Shown: positions 1 through 8,823 of the stretch, piece after piece
Layout: each line of letters opens with the position of its first letter
How positions within the stretch are numbered: position 1 is the stretch's first letter
Assembly (NCBI RefSeq): GCF_026672255.1
Contig: NZ_JAPOHA010000005.1
Location: forward strand, 62,001 to 126,000
Reading direction: 5' to 3'
From: Caproiciproducens galactitolivorans
Lineage (GTDB): Bacteria > Bacillota > Clostridia > Oscillospirales > Acutalibacteraceae
DNA length: 64,000 bases
Notes under the pieces: generated by a model
What the model was told of the DNA's origin: nothing
Database searches by the model: none
What the model saw: only the letters and a program-made list of their open reading frames with translations
Position numbers and translations under genes: made by a program

Positions 1-567
1 AAGATGGCCGACATTCTGCAGGAGGTCCGCGAGCTGAACAACAACCTGCATGTCGACCCGTTCCTCGGCAAGGGTACCGTTACCGTATCCGAGATTTTCT
101 TCAATTCCCCGTCCCGCTGCGCGGTTGCCGATATGTGCGCGGTTTCCCTTGACCGCCGCCTGACGGACGGCGAAACCTACCAGATGGCTTTGGAAGAAGT
201 CCGCAATCTGCCTTTCTGCAAGAAGTACAACGCGCAGGTAACCATGTACACTTACGAGCGCCCCAGCTACACCGGCCTCACTTACCCGACGGACTGCTAC
301 TTCCCGACATGGGTTATTCCGGAGGACGCCCCGGCAACCAAAGCAATGGTCGAAGCGTACAAAGGCATGTACGGCGAGCCGAAAGTCGACAAATGGACCT
401 TCTCCACCAACGGCGTTTCCATTATGGGCCGTTTCGGAATCCCCTGCATTGGTTTCGGTCCCGGCAAGGAAGCACAGGCACACGCGCCGAATGAAAGGAC
501 CTGGAAAGAAGACCTCGTTCGCTGCGCCGCCGTTTATGCCGCAGTACCTTCCGAATACTGCAAGTAA
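1..567 (+). CDS. ygeY: YgeY-type M20 family hydrolase, C-terminal part
   Basis: The reading frame is open from base 1, so this is the last 188 codons of a gene that begins outside the window. It resembles the C-terminal part of the selenium-metabolism-linked M20 zinc hydrolase YgeY. Visible marks are the DRRLTDGE segment of the M20 dimerisation domain and HAPNER near the end, where M20 enzymes carry a late metal-ligand histidine. It lies 52 bases upstream of ygeW and arcC, the same company the gene keeps in the enterobacterial yge cluster. Family knowledge suggests hydrolysis of a peptide-like or ureido substrate, but the physiological substrate is not settled. The missing N-terminal half prevents checking the other metal ligands. 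Confidence 0.85.
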   Translation, partial: KMADILQEVRELNNNLHVDPFLGKGTVTVSEIFFNSPSRCAVADMCAVSLDRRLTDGETYQMALEEVRNLPFCKKYNAQVTMYTYERPSYTGLTYPTDCYFPTWVIPEDAPATKAMVEAYKGMYGEPKVDKWTFSTNGVSIMGRFGIPCIGFGPGKEAQAHAPNERTWKEDLVRCAAVYAAVPSEYCK

Positions 568-619
568 TCGGCAATCACCGACGAAAACCCGGAACAGGAA
601 GATATAAAGGAGAATAACA

Positions 620-1810
620 ATGAACATCGAGCAATACATCAATATATTGAATAAAACCGATTTTAAAAATTTATATGATAACGACTTTTTCCTTACATGG
701 GAAAAGACGGACGACGAACTCAAGGCCATTTTCACCATGGCGGACGCGCTTCGCCATCTTCGCGAGAACAACATTTCCACAAGAGCGTTCGACAGCGGCC
801 TTGGCATTTCCATTTTCCGCGACAACTCCACCCGCACCCGTTTCAGTTTTGCGTCCGCCTGCAATCTGCTCGGTTTGGAGGTACAGGATTTTGATGAGGG
901 AAAATCCCAGGTAGCCCACGGCGAGACGTTCCGCGAGACCGCCAACATGATTTCCTTTATGGCGGACGTTATCGGCATCCGCGACGACAAGTACATCGGC
1001 AAGGGTAACAAGTATATGCATGATTTTGCCGACTTTGTCCGTCAGGGCCACGACGACGGCGTTCTGGAGCAGCGCCCCACTTTGGTAAACCTCCAGTGCG
1101 ATATTGACCATCCGACCCAGTGCATGGCCGATATGCTCCACATCATCCACGAATTCGGCGGCGTAGAAAACCTGAAAGGCAAGAAGCTTGCCATGTCATG
1201 GGCGTATTCCCCGTCCTACGGCAAACCGCTTTCCGTTCCGCAGGGCGTGATCGGCCTGATGACCCGTTTCGGCATGGACGTTGTTCTGGCTCATCCGGAA
1301 GGCTACGAAGTTATGTCCGATGTAGAAGAAGTCGCGAAAAAGAATGCGGCGGCTTCCGGCGGTACCTTTACCAAGACAAACAATATGGCGGAAGCGTTCA
1401 AGGATGCCGATATCGTCTATCCGAAGAGCTGGGCGCCGTTCGCCGCAATGGAGACCCGTACTGAAATGTACGGCAGGGGCGACATGGCCGGAATCGACAA
1501 GCTCGAAAAGGAACTGCTTGAGCATAATAAAGAAAATATCAACTGGCAGTGCACCGAGGAACTGATGAAGACAACGAAGAACGGCAAGGCGCTGTATCTC
1601 CACTGCCTGCCCGCCGATATTACCGGCGTAAGCTGCGAAACCGGCGAGGTCGATGCAAGCGTATTCGACCGTTACCGCGACCCGCTCTATAAGGAAGCCA
1701 GCTTTAAACCCTATATCATTGCTTCGATGATCCTGATGTCCAAAATCAAGAATCCGCAGGAATTCCTGCAAAATTGCGTAAAGCGCGATCTGAAACGCTG
1801 GATGAAGTAA
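620..1810 (+). CDS. ygeW: Knotted carbamoyltransferase YgeW
   Basis: This 396-residue protein is full length for the YgeW family, a relative of aspartate and ornithine carbamoyltransferases whose natural acceptor is unknown. The carbamoyl-phosphate binding motif appears as STRTR (near residue 72), followed by HPTQ (near 165) and HCLP (near 330), the three signatures of transcarbamylases. The start ATG has the ribosome site AAAGGAG a few bases upstream. It sits between ygeY and arcC (15 bases before arcC), so the likely product is carbamoyl phosphate released from a carbamoylated substrate and passed to carbamate kinase. That direction is inference from gene order. Ornithine carbamoyltransferase is the alternative, but the long insertion around residues 115-150 fits YgeW better. 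Confidence 0.9.
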   Translation: MNIEQYINILNKTDFKNLYDNDFFLTWEKTDDELKAIFTMADALRHLRENNISTRAFDSGLGISIFRDNSTRTRFSFASACNLLGLEVQDFDEGKSQVAHGETFRETANMISFMADVIGIRDDKYIGKGNKYMHDFADFVRQGHDDGVLEQRPTLVNLQCDIDHPTQCMADMLHIIHEFGGVENLKGKKLAMSWAYSPSYGKPLSVPQGVIGLMTRFGMDVVLAHPEGYEVMSDVEEVAKKNAAASGGTFTKTNNMAEAFKDADIVYPKSWAPFAAMETRTEMYGRGDMAGIDKLEKELLEHNKENINWQCTEELMKTTKNGKALYLHCLPADITGVSCETGEVDASVFDRYRDPLYKEASFKPYIIASMILMSKIKNPQEFLQNCVKRDLKRWMK

Positions 1811-1825
1811 GGGAGGCCCTGCGCC

Positions 1826-2743
1826 ATGGGTAAAAAGATTGTAATTGCTCTGGGCGGCAACGCTCTGGGCAAAAATCTGGCGGAGCAGTACGCCGCGGCC
1901 CGTATCACCGCGAAAACGATTGTCGATCTTATTGAAGCCGGAAACGATGTGGTGGTGTCGCACGGGAACGGGCCGCAGGTCGGGTTCATCAACAGTGCCA
2001 TTTCCCAGTTTACCGGGGAACCCTTCCCAATGACTATGAGCGGCGCGATGAGCCAGGCGTATATCGGGTATGACCTGCAAAACGTCCTGCGTGAGGAACT
2101 GCTCGACCGCGGGATCAAAAGGCCGGTCGCCACGATTGTTACACAGGTCGTGGTGGATTCCGCCGACCCGGCGTTTCAGCATCCGACGAAGCCGATCGGC
2201 CGTTTTATGACGGCGGAGGAAGCGGAGGTCGCGCGGGCCAAGGGCGAAACCGTTATGGAAGACGCCGGAAGAGGATACCGCGTAGTCGTGCCGTCCCCGA
2301 AGCCGGTTGAAATCGTGGAAATTGATTCGATTCATACCCTGGTGGACAGCGGCCATATCGTTATCGCCTGCGGCGGCGGCGGAATCCCTGTTGTAAAAAG
2401 CGGAAAGAACCATCTGAAGGGCGTCAACGCGGTCATCGACAAGGATTTTGCAAGCTGTACGCTGGCTCAGCAGATGAACGCCGACTGCCTGATTATTCTG
2501 ACGGCGGTGGAAAAGGTAGCCATTCATTTCGGAAAAGAAAATCAGACGAATCTGGATACCATTACGCCGGAACAGGCGGCGGAATATATTTCACAGGGAG
2601 AGTTTGCCCCCGGCTCCATGCTTCCGAAGGTTGAAGCGGCAGTCCAGTTTGTCCGGTCAAAAGAAGGACGGTATTCCATTATTACCCTGCTTGAAAAGGC
2701 CAAAGAGGCCATTCAGGGGAAAACGGGAACCATTATTCGATAA
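1826..2743 (+). CDS. arcC: Carbamate kinase
   Basis: The 305-residue product has the carbamate kinase layout: an N-terminal nucleotide-binding start (IVIALGGNALG), GNGPQVG near residue 50, and CGGGGIPV near residue 185. The family converts carbamoyl phosphate and ADP to carbamate and ATP in the cytoplasm, a substrate-level phosphorylation step. It begins 15 bases after ygeW with GGGAGG as ribosome site and is followed by a strong terminator, so ygeY-ygeW-arcC ends here as one unit. No arginine deiminase or agmatine deiminase is nearby. The carbamoyl phosphate therefore probably comes from the YgeW reaction rather than the classical arginine deiminase pathway. Confidence 0.95.
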   Translation: MGKKIVIALGGNALGKNLAEQYAAARITAKTIVDLIEAGNDVVVSHGNGPQVGFINSAISQFTGEPFPMTMSGAMSQAYIGYDLQNVLREELLDRGIKRPVATIVTQVVVDSADPAFQHPTKPIGRFMTAEEAEVARAKGETVMEDAGRGYRVVVPSPKPVEIVEIDSIHTLVDSGHIVIACGGGGIPVVKSGKNHLKGVNAVIDKDFASCTLAQQMNADCLIILTAVEKVAIHFGKENQTNLDTITPEQAAEYISQGEFAPGSMLPKVEAAVQFVRSKEGRYSIITLLEKAKEAIQGKTGTIIR

Positions 2744-2770
2744 TCTCCTCATAATTATTTAATGCTCTGA

Positions 2771-2799
2771 AAGCAGGCCCGGTTTTGCCGGGCCTGCTT
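2771..2799 (+). terminator. Terminator after arcC
   Basis: A 12-base-pair perfect stem (AAGCAGGCCCGG, loop TTTTG, CCGGGCCTGCTT) followed by TTTCGTTT ends the ygeY-ygeW-arcC unit. The rest of the gap to 3303 holds a promoter, a palindrome and a long untranslated leader, with no gene seen. Confidence 0.85.
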
Positions 2800-2976
2800 T
2801 CGTTTATGGGACGGAAAAACGGGGGCAGTATTTACGGCTGCGTCGCCGTAAATTTTGAAAAATCGGAATGGGGGGCGGTTCGCCCAAGATACCTGCCGGG
2901 ATACGGTCGTCGCGTTTGAACTTCTTTAAAAATAAAATATTGATAAATAAATTCCTTATTTTTCCTATATTTTCTG

Positions 2977-3005
2977 TTGACTTTCGATAGTTCTTTTGCT
3001 ATTAT
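2977..3005 (+). promoter_or_regulatory. Promoter of the peptide transporter operon
   Basis: TTGACT (2977-2982) and TATTAT (3000-3005) are separated by 17 bases, a good vegetative sigma-factor promoter. Just downstream, AAACTC and GAGTTT (3006-3030) form an inverted repeat at the expected transcription start and could be an operator. The resulting leader would be almost 290 bases long before the start codon at 3304. Confidence 0.65.
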
Positions 3006-3132
3006 AAACTCGAGTTAATAAATTGAGTTTAGGAATATCAAGTAAAATAGAGTGTTATCCTTGTAACAATTCGTAAAATCCTGTGAAAAATGTCGAATAT
3101 AACGGGATATATTGCGGCTGGTTCGACCCCGT

Positions 3133-3151
3133 TGCTAACATGATGTTAGCA
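3133..3151. promoter_or_regulatory. Perfect 19-base palindrome in the 5' leader
   Basis: TGCTAACAT-G-ATGTTAGCA is a perfect inverted repeat about 130 bases downstream of the promoter and 150 bases before the substrate-binding protein gene. It could be a DNA operator acting as a roadblock or an RNA hairpin. A second, smaller hairpin (CCGGTTA, loop of 6, TAACCGG) lies at 3238-3257. The binding protein is unknown. The ROK regulator at the end of this operon is one candidate. Confidence 0.4.
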
Positions 3152-3303
3152 TTGGCTGTGAATCAGCTTGTTTTCCGGGACTTGAAATCGTTCGTTCGTT
3201 TTCCTGCAAACCGGTGGATGAATTTTGGAAGCATTGTCCGGTTACCTCAATAACCGGGTGATACGAATAAAAATGTAAATTGCGAACAAAAAGGAGTGGT
3301 ATT

Positions 3304-4902
3304 ATGAAAATTCGAAAAAAAGTAGGTGCGATTGTTTCGCTGGCTCTGGTTACTGCGATGCTGTTCTCGGCATGCGGTTCCGGCTCAACGGCTTCCGGCT
3401 CTCAGGCTCAGAGCGCGGCGGCGGCAAGCACAGCCGCCAAATCCAAGGACAACGATATGGTCATTGCAATGTCCGAATCCGTACTGTCCCTTGACCCGCA
3501 CAATCTGACATCAACCATGTCGATCTCTGCAAACCGTTCCATGTATGAATGCCTTCTCACCTTCGACAAGGACATGAAGAACATCGTGCCGCAGCTCGCA
3601 AAATCATACACTGTTTCCGACGACGGCCTGGTTTACACCTTTACCCTTCAGACGGGCGTTAAGTTCACAGACGGCACGGACTTCAATTCGGAAGCGGTGA
3701 AGGCAAACATCGACCGCTGCATGGATGAAAAGAACAATCTGAAATCACGCAGATACTTCGCCAAAGTAAAAGAGGTAAAATGTCCGGATGCCAATACCGT
3801 CCAGATTACGCTGAAAGAACCTTACAGCGTATTCATCAACAAGATGACCAACTTTGGCATCATCAGCCCGAAGGCGATTAAAGACGGCGTAAAGCTGAAT
3901 TCTGTTGCCGTCGGCACCGGCCCGTACAAGCTGAAGGAATGGGATCAGGCAGACCACCTGATCGTAACCCGCAACGACAATTACTGGGGCACCAAACCGG
4001 GCGTCGACTCCATCACCTTTAAGGTTGTTCCGGAAGCCGGTTCCCGTATCGCCATGCTCCAGACAGGCGAAGCCGATATGATTTACCCGATTCCTCCGGA
4101 GCAGATCAAAACGATCGACGGCACAAAGGATATCAAGGTCGAATCCGTGCCTTCCAATATCGTTTATTATGTAACGCTGAACATGAGCCACAAGCCGTTC
4201 AACGATGTGAAGGTTCGTCAGGCCATGAACTATGCGATTGACAAGGACGCCTTTGTGAAAGCGGTTTACGGCGGCTACGGCGACCACGCAACCTCCCCGA
4301 TGGCCTCCACAACCCAGTATTACAGCAAACAGGAAGAATACGCTTTCAATATCGAGAAAGCCAAAGAGCTTTTGAAAGAGGCCGGCTATCCGGACGGATT
4401 TAAAACCACGATCTGGTCCGACAATACGTCCGACTCCGTAAAGGGCATGCAGTTCATTAACCAGCAGCTTGCACAGGTCGGTATTACCGCGGAAGTTGTG
4501 CCGATGGAAGGCGCGACGCTGAACGCGAAGATCAACGAAGCGAAAAACGCGGCGGAATCCAAGATCGACATGTGGTACGTGAACTGGTCTCCGTCCAGCG
4601 GCGACGCGGACGGCGCCCTCCGTTCCCTGTTCTACAGCCAGATGATTCCTCCGGCCAATGCAAATACGGCTTATTACAGCAATCCGGCCGTTGACAAACT
4701 GCTGGATCAGGGCCTTTCCGAAACGAAACCGGACAAACTGACTTCTGTATACGCCGAAGCGCAGAAGACCATCTGGAACGACGCGCCGTGGCTGTTCCTC
4801 GGCCAGCCGGTCGTACAGTACGGGATCAAGAATTATGTAAGCAATGTTTACATGATGGCGGACGGTTCCATCGACTGTGCACAGGCAACGCTCGCTCACT
4901 AA
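3304..4902 (+). CDS. Peptide ABC transporter substrate-binding lipoprotein (DppA/OppA-like)
   Basis: The 532-residue protein belongs to the family 5 extracellular solute-binding proteins for dipeptides, oligopeptides or nickel. A lipoprotein signal is clear: basic start, hydrophobic run, and lipobox FSAC with the modified cysteine at residue 24, followed by a Ser/Ala-rich linker. The mature part has the usual LDPHNLTS opening and GTGPYKL core motif. The ATG at 3304 is chosen over the in-frame TTG at 3280 because AAGGAG lies at the right distance before it. It is followed by a hairpin, two permeases and two ATPases, forming a complete importer. Peptides are the likely cargo, supported by the aminopeptidase gene downstream. 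Confidence 0.92.
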   Translation: MKIRKKVGAIVSLALVTAMLFSACGSGSTASGSQAQSAAAASTAAKSKDNDMVIAMSESVLSLDPHNLTSTMSISANRSMYECLLTFDKDMKNIVPQLAKSYTVSDDGLVYTFTLQTGVKFTDGTDFNSEAVKANIDRCMDEKNNLKSRRYFAKVKEVKCPDANTVQITLKEPYSVFINKMTNFGIISPKAIKDGVKLNSVAVGTGPYKLKEWDQADHLIVTRNDNYWGTKPGVDSITFKVVPEAGSRIAMLQTGEADMIYPIPPEQIKTIDGTKDIKVESVPSNIVYYVTLNMSHKPFNDVKVRQAMNYAIDKDAFVKAVYGGYGDHATSPMASTTQYYSKQEEYAFNIEKAKELLKEAGYPDGFKTTIWSDNTSDSVKGMQFINQQLAQVGITAEVVPMEGATLNAKINEAKNAAESKIDMWYVNWSPSSGDADGALRSLFYSQMIPPANANTAYYSNPAVDKLLDQGLSETKPDKLTSVYAEAQKTIWNDAPWLFLGQPVVQYGIKNYVSNVYMMADGSIDCAQATLAH

Positions 4903-4916
4903 TCTTTGTATCTGGA

Positions 4917-4950
4917 AAGGGTTTGGTAACTGCCGTGTTACCGAACCCTT
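4917..4950 (+). terminator. Intercistronic hairpin, probable partial terminator
   Basis: A 14-base-pair stem with one mismatch (AAGGGTTTGGTAAC / GTTACCGAACCCTT, loop of 6) is followed by TTT. It lies between the binding-protein gene and the permeases. In such operons a hairpin here commonly raises binding-protein mRNA relative to the membrane subunits by partial termination or 3'-end protection. Confidence 0.75.
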
Positions 4951-4979
4951 TTTAAGAATAATTGACTGGAGGTCGTCAA

Positions 4980-5903
4980 TTGGGCCGTTATTGTTTAAAA
5001 AGAGTGTTGGGGACCATCCCCCTGATGCTGGTGATTTCCTTTATTATCTTCATGTTTGTGCACATGATTCCCGGTGACCCGGCCCGCATTATGGCGGGAA
5101 AAGACGCTACTTTGGAGGAAATCAACCGGACGCGTCAGACTCTGGGGCTGGATCAGCCCCTTCTGAATCAATATTTTATGTATCTTAACCGGATGTTCCA
5201 CGGTGATCTGGGAACGTCCACTACAACGGGACAGAGCGTAGCCGAAATGATCGGCCCGCGCTTTCAGCCTACCTTTACCCTGGCGGGGTGCGCCCTGGTG
5301 TGGTCGCTGATCATCGGTGTGCTTTTGGGCGTGTTCTCAGCGGTCATGCGGGGAAAATGGGAGGACTACATAGGGATGCTGATCGCCATTTCCGGTATTT
5401 CCATACCGGTCTTCTGGCTGGGCCTGGTCCTTATCCAGATCTTTTCCGTACAGCTTGGGTGGCTGCCGACCGGGGGGCTGGATAGTATCCAGAGCTATAT
5501 CCTTCCGTCCCTCAGCCTTGGGGTCGGCGTTATGGCCGTCATGGCGCGCTTTTCGCGTTCCTCCATGCTGGAAAATATGCGGGAGGATTACGTCCGCACC
5601 GCGCGCGCGAAAGGACAAAAGGAATCCATGGTGGTTCTGAAGCATGCCTTCCGGAATTCCCTGATTGAGGTTGTTACGGTCGCGGGGCTGCAAATCGGCG
5701 GATTGCTTGCCGGTTCCATTCTGGTGGAAACCGTGTTTACCATTCCCGGTATGGGCCGCCTGCTCGTTGATTCCATTAAGTTCCGTGACTATCCTGTTAT
5801 TGAGGCGGAGCTGCTGCTGTTTTCTTTGCAATTTGTCGTCATCAACCTGATCGTTGACTTGCTTTACGGCGTCTTAAATCCGAAGATACGTTATGAAAGT
5901 TAA
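4980..5903 (+). CDS. Peptide ABC transporter permease (DppB-like)
   Basis: This 307-residue inner-membrane protein has about six membrane segments and the permease coupling loop (YVRTARAKGQ, near residue 205), which contacts the ATPase. The N terminus contains the FVHMIPGDP signature typical of DppB/OppB permeases. The start is the TTG at 4980, placed by GGAGG seven bases upstream; the TTG at 4962 lies before that site. It is followed 14 bases later by the partner permease. It would form the heterodimeric channel for the peptide importer encoded at 3304-8784. Confidence 0.92.
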   Translation: MGRYCLKRVLGTIPLMLVISFIIFMFVHMIPGDPARIMAGKDATLEEINRTRQTLGLDQPLLNQYFMYLNRMFHGDLGTSTTTGQSVAEMIGPRFQPTFTLAGCALVWSLIIGVLLGVFSAVMRGKWEDYIGMLIAISGISIPVFWLGLVLIQIFSVQLGWLPTGGLDSIQSYILPSLSLGVGVMAVMARFSRSSMLENMREDYVRTARAKGQKESMVVLKHAFRNSLIEVVTVAGLQIGGLLAGSILVETVFTIPGMGRLLVDSIKFRDYPVIEAELLLFSLQFVVINLIVDLLYGVLNPKIRYES

Positions 5904-5917
5904 GGAGGATTCACAAA

Positions 5918-6814
5918 ATGGCTGAAGAAAAAGTGGCTCTAAACGTACCTCAGGAGGAACAGGCGCTTGCTCCGAGGCAAAGCCGGGCAAAAGCATTTAT
6001 TCTAAAATTTATTGGCCGGAAAACGGCCGTTATCGCAGCCGGTTTTATCATTTTACTCGTTATTATCGCGTTTCTGGCGCCCGCATTGGAACCCTATAAC
6101 CCCGCAACGCCGGATTACGACGCGATCCTTTCCGCTCCCAGCGCCAAGCATCTGTTTGGCACCGATGAATACGGAAGGGACATTTTGAGCAGACTGCTCG
6201 CGGGCAGCCGGCTTTCCCTTTCGGTTTCGCTGAGCTCGGTAACGCTCGGCGCGGGATTGGGCGCAATCCTAGGAATTCTCGCCGGTTATTACGGCGGATG
6301 GCTGGACAGCCTGATTATGCGCACCGCGGACGTACTGCTTGCCTTCCCGGATATCCTTCTGGCAATCGCCATTGTCGCGGTAATCGGGCCGGGACTTTCG
6401 AACGTTGTCATCGCGGTCGCCGTGTTCAGTATTCCTTCCTTTGCAAGAATCATGCGAAGCTCCACCCTTGCGGTGAAACAGTCGCTATACGTGGAAGCGG
6501 CGCGTTCCCTCGGCTGCACCAACCGGAGCATTATGTGGAAGCATATCTTCCCCGGAACCGTCGCGAGCATTATTGTGAATTTTACCATGCGCATCGGTAC
6601 CGCGATTCTTGCCGCGGCATCCCTCAGTTTTCTGGGATTCGGCGCGAAGCCGACCGAGCCGGACTGGGGCGCCATGCTTTCCACGGGCCGAAATTATCTT
6701 GGAGTTGCTCCGCACATCGTCTATTTTTCGGGCGGAATCATCTTTTTGACGGTTCTGGCATTTAACCTTTTGGGAGACGGTTTACGGGATACGCTCGATC
6801 CCAAAATCCAGTAA
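5918..6814 (+). CDS. Peptide ABC transporter permease (DppC-like)
   Basis: The 298-residue product is the second channel subunit. It has a short cytoplasmic N terminus, a first membrane segment near residues 36-55, the FGTDEYGRD motif near residue 83 that is highly characteristic of DppC/OppC proteins, and the coupling loop YVEAARSLGC near residue 190. The ribosome site AAGGAGG lies ahead of the ATG. It pairs with the upstream DppB-like permease, and the ATPase genes follow immediately. Confidence 0.93.
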   Translation: MAEEKVALNVPQEEQALAPRQSRAKAFILKFIGRKTAVIAAGFIILLVIIAFLAPALEPYNPATPDYDAILSAPSAKHLFGTDEYGRDILSRLLAGSRLSLSVSLSSVTLGAGLGAILGILAGYYGGWLDSLIMRTADVLLAFPDILLAIAIVAVIGPGLSNVVIAVAVFSIPSFARIMRSSTLAVKQSLYVEAARSLGCTNRSIMWKHIFPGTVASIIVNFTMRIGTAILAAASLSFLGFGAKPTEPDWGAMLSTGRNYLGVAPHIVYFSGGIIFLTVLAFNLLGDGLRDTLDPKIQ

Positions 6815-6826
6815 GTAGGTGTGAGT

Positions 6827-7825
6827 ATGGCTGAAGTTTTATTAGAAGTGAATCATTTGCGCACGGAATTTAGAAAGCGCAAAGGAAAAGTTACCGCCAT
6901 TAACGATGTATCGTTCCATATAGACAAGGGGGAAATTGTCGGTCTGGTGGGGGAATCCGGCTGCGGAAAATCGGTTACCTCCCTTTCCATCATGCGTCTG
7001 CTGCGGGACACCCCCGGAGAAATCACCAACGGAAGCGTGATTCTAGAAGGAAAAAACCTGCTGGAATTATCCGATAAGCAGATGCATGAATTTCAGGGCA
7101 AACAGATGTCGATGATTTTTCAGGAGCCGATGACTTCGTTAAACCCGGTTATGCGTGTGAAAGACCAAATCGTGGAAGCGATCCGCCTGCATTTGGATAT
7201 GGATCACGCGCAGGCGCTGAAACACACGGAGGAAATGCTGACCCTTGTGGGAATCCCCGATGTGCAGCAGGTTATGAACTCCTATCCGCACCAGCTTTCC
7301 GGCGGCATGAGCCAGCGCGTTATGATCGCGATGGCGATGTCCTGCTACCCTGATCTGCTGATCGCGGATGAACCGACTACCGCGCTGGATGTTACCATTC
7401 AGGCGCAGATTCTCGACTTGATGCGGGAATTGAATCAGAAAAACGGAATGAGTATCCTTTTGATCACTCATGATCTGGGTGTTGTTGCCGAAATGTGTTC
7501 GCGCGTCATGGTGATGTACGCGGGAAGAATCGTGGAACAGGCGGATGTGGAAACGCTGTTTGCCCATCCCAAAAATCCGTATACGCAGGGGCTTCTGGCT
7601 TCCCTGCCGCGGCTCGGACAGCACGTCGATATGCTGCCGTCCATTCCCGGCACCGTTCCCGACCTTGCCCATATGCCCGCCGGCTGTAAATTCGCGCCGC
7701 GCTGCAAATATGCGATGGAAATCTGCGCGAAAGAGGAGCCGGAGCTGATCGATATGGATCAGCCGGGCTGCAAATGCCGCTGCTGGTTCGTCGAGCAGCA
7801 AATGAAAGAGGAGGCAAAAACATGA
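6827..7825 (+). CDS. Peptide ABC transporter ATPase (DppD-like)
   Basis: This 332-residue ATPase has Walker A (GESGCGKS, near residue 42), the ABC signature LSGGMSQR (near 155) and Walker B LLIADEP (near 180). After residue 240 it carries the OppD/DppF-type C-terminal extension with several cysteines (CKFAPRCKY and CKCRC). The ATG at 6827 follows AGGTG; an in-frame GTG at 6821 is the alternative start. Its stop overlaps the start of the next ATPase by four bases, implying coupled translation of the two ATPase subunits. Confidence 0.92.
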   Translation: MAEVLLEVNHLRTEFRKRKGKVTAINDVSFHIDKGEIVGLVGESGCGKSVTSLSIMRLLRDTPGEITNGSVILEGKNLLELSDKQMHEFQGKQMSMIFQEPMTSLNPVMRVKDQIVEAIRLHLDMDHAQALKHTEEMLTLVGIPDVQQVMNSYPHQLSGGMSQRVMIAMAMSCYPDLLIADEPTTALDVTIQAQILDLMRELNQKNGMSILLITHDLGVVAEMCSRVMVMYAGRIVEQADVETLFAHPKNPYTQGLLASLPRLGQHVDMLPSIPGTVPDLAHMPAGCKFAPRCKYAMEICAKEEPELIDMDQPGCKCRCWFVEQQMKEEAKT

Positions 7826-8784
7826 GCGAACCTCTGGTAGTGGTGAAAGATCTGGTGAAAACCTTTGCTTCATCAAAGGGCCTGCTTTCTCCGAAAAAAT
7901 ATGTACACGCCGTTACGGACGTTTCTTTTACGATCAATCCGAAGGAAACCTTTGCGCTGGTCGGGGAATCCGGCTGCGGAAAGTCTACAACGGGCCGCCT
8001 TGTTATGCGCCTGCTTCACCCGGATTCGGGTCGGGTGTTTTTTGACGGCACCGATATTACCGATTATACGGAAAACCAGATGCGGCCCCTTCGAAGCGAC
8101 ATGCAGATGGTTTTCCAGGACCCTTACGGCTCGCTGAATCCGCGTATTAAAATAGAGGATTTGATTGCGGAGCCGCTGAAAATCCATACGAAGCTCAGCG
8201 CCGAGGAACGGCGCAAGGCTGTTCACGAGCTTCTGGAAGTGGTCGGGCTCCGCCCCGAACACGCCGACCGGTATCCCCATGAGTTTTCCGGCGGCCAGCG
8301 CCAGCGCATCGGTATTGCGCGCGCTTTGTCCGTGCGTCCGAAGCTGATTGTGGCCGACGAGCCGGTTTCCGCGCTGGATGTTTCCATTCAGGCGCAGGTT
8401 CTGAACCTGCTCAAGGAGCTTCAGCAGAAATATGAGCTTACGTATCTTTTTATCTCCCATAACCTGAGCGTTGTGGAAATGATTGCGGATAAAATCGGCG
8501 TAATGTATATGGGAAAACTGGTGGAATCCGCGCCGAAAGAGGAACTGTACAGCAATCCGCTGCATCCTTACACCAAGGCGCTGCTTTCCGCGGTACCGAT
8601 TCCCGACCCGACGCACAAACACAACCGGATTATTTTAAAAGGCGATCTGCCGAGCCCGGTAAACCCGCCTTCCGGCTGTATGTTCCATACACGGTGTCCC
8701 AACTGCACCGAACAGTGCAAGGCGGAAAAACCCGTCCTGCGCGAAGTTTCGAAAGACCATTTTGTCGCCTGCCCCTATGTGTAA
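7822..8784 (+). CDS. Peptide ABC transporter ATPase (DppF-like)
   Basis: The 320-residue second ATPase has Walker A GESGCGKST (near residue 53), signature FSGGQRQR (near 155), Walker B LIVADEP (near 175) and the Cys-containing C-terminal extension of the peptide transporter family (CMFHTRCPNC). The start ATG at 7822 overlaps the preceding stop (ATGA) and has GAGGAGG upstream. With the DppD-like subunit it would power uptake of peptides, and it directly precedes a cytoplasmic aminopeptidase gene that could cleave the imported cargo. Confidence 0.93.
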   Translation: MSEPLVVVKDLVKTFASSKGLLSPKKYVHAVTDVSFTINPKETFALVGESGCGKSTTGRLVMRLLHPDSGRVFFDGTDITDYTENQMRPLRSDMQMVFQDPYGSLNPRIKIEDLIAEPLKIHTKLSAEERRKAVHELLEVVGLRPEHADRYPHEFSGGQRQRIGIARALSVRPKLIVADEPVSALDVSIQAQVLNLLKELQQKYELTYLFISHNLSVVEMIADKIGVMYMGKLVESAPKEELYSNPLHPYTKALLSAVPIPDPTHKHNRIILKGDLPSPVNPPSGCMFHTRCPNCTEQCKAEKPVLREVSKDHFVACPYV

Positions 8785-8823
8785 AAGGGTTCGGGCGGCG
8801 CAACAGACGAATGAGAGGCCATC

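Noticed and set aside
1196-2527. A 443-codon minus-strand frame across ygeW and arcC
   Set aside because: Spans two convincing plus-strand genes and shows no family features.
3745-4899. A 384-codon minus-strand frame opposite the peptide-binding protein gene
   Set aside because: Antisense shadow with low-complexity, His/Arg-rich composition and no motifs.
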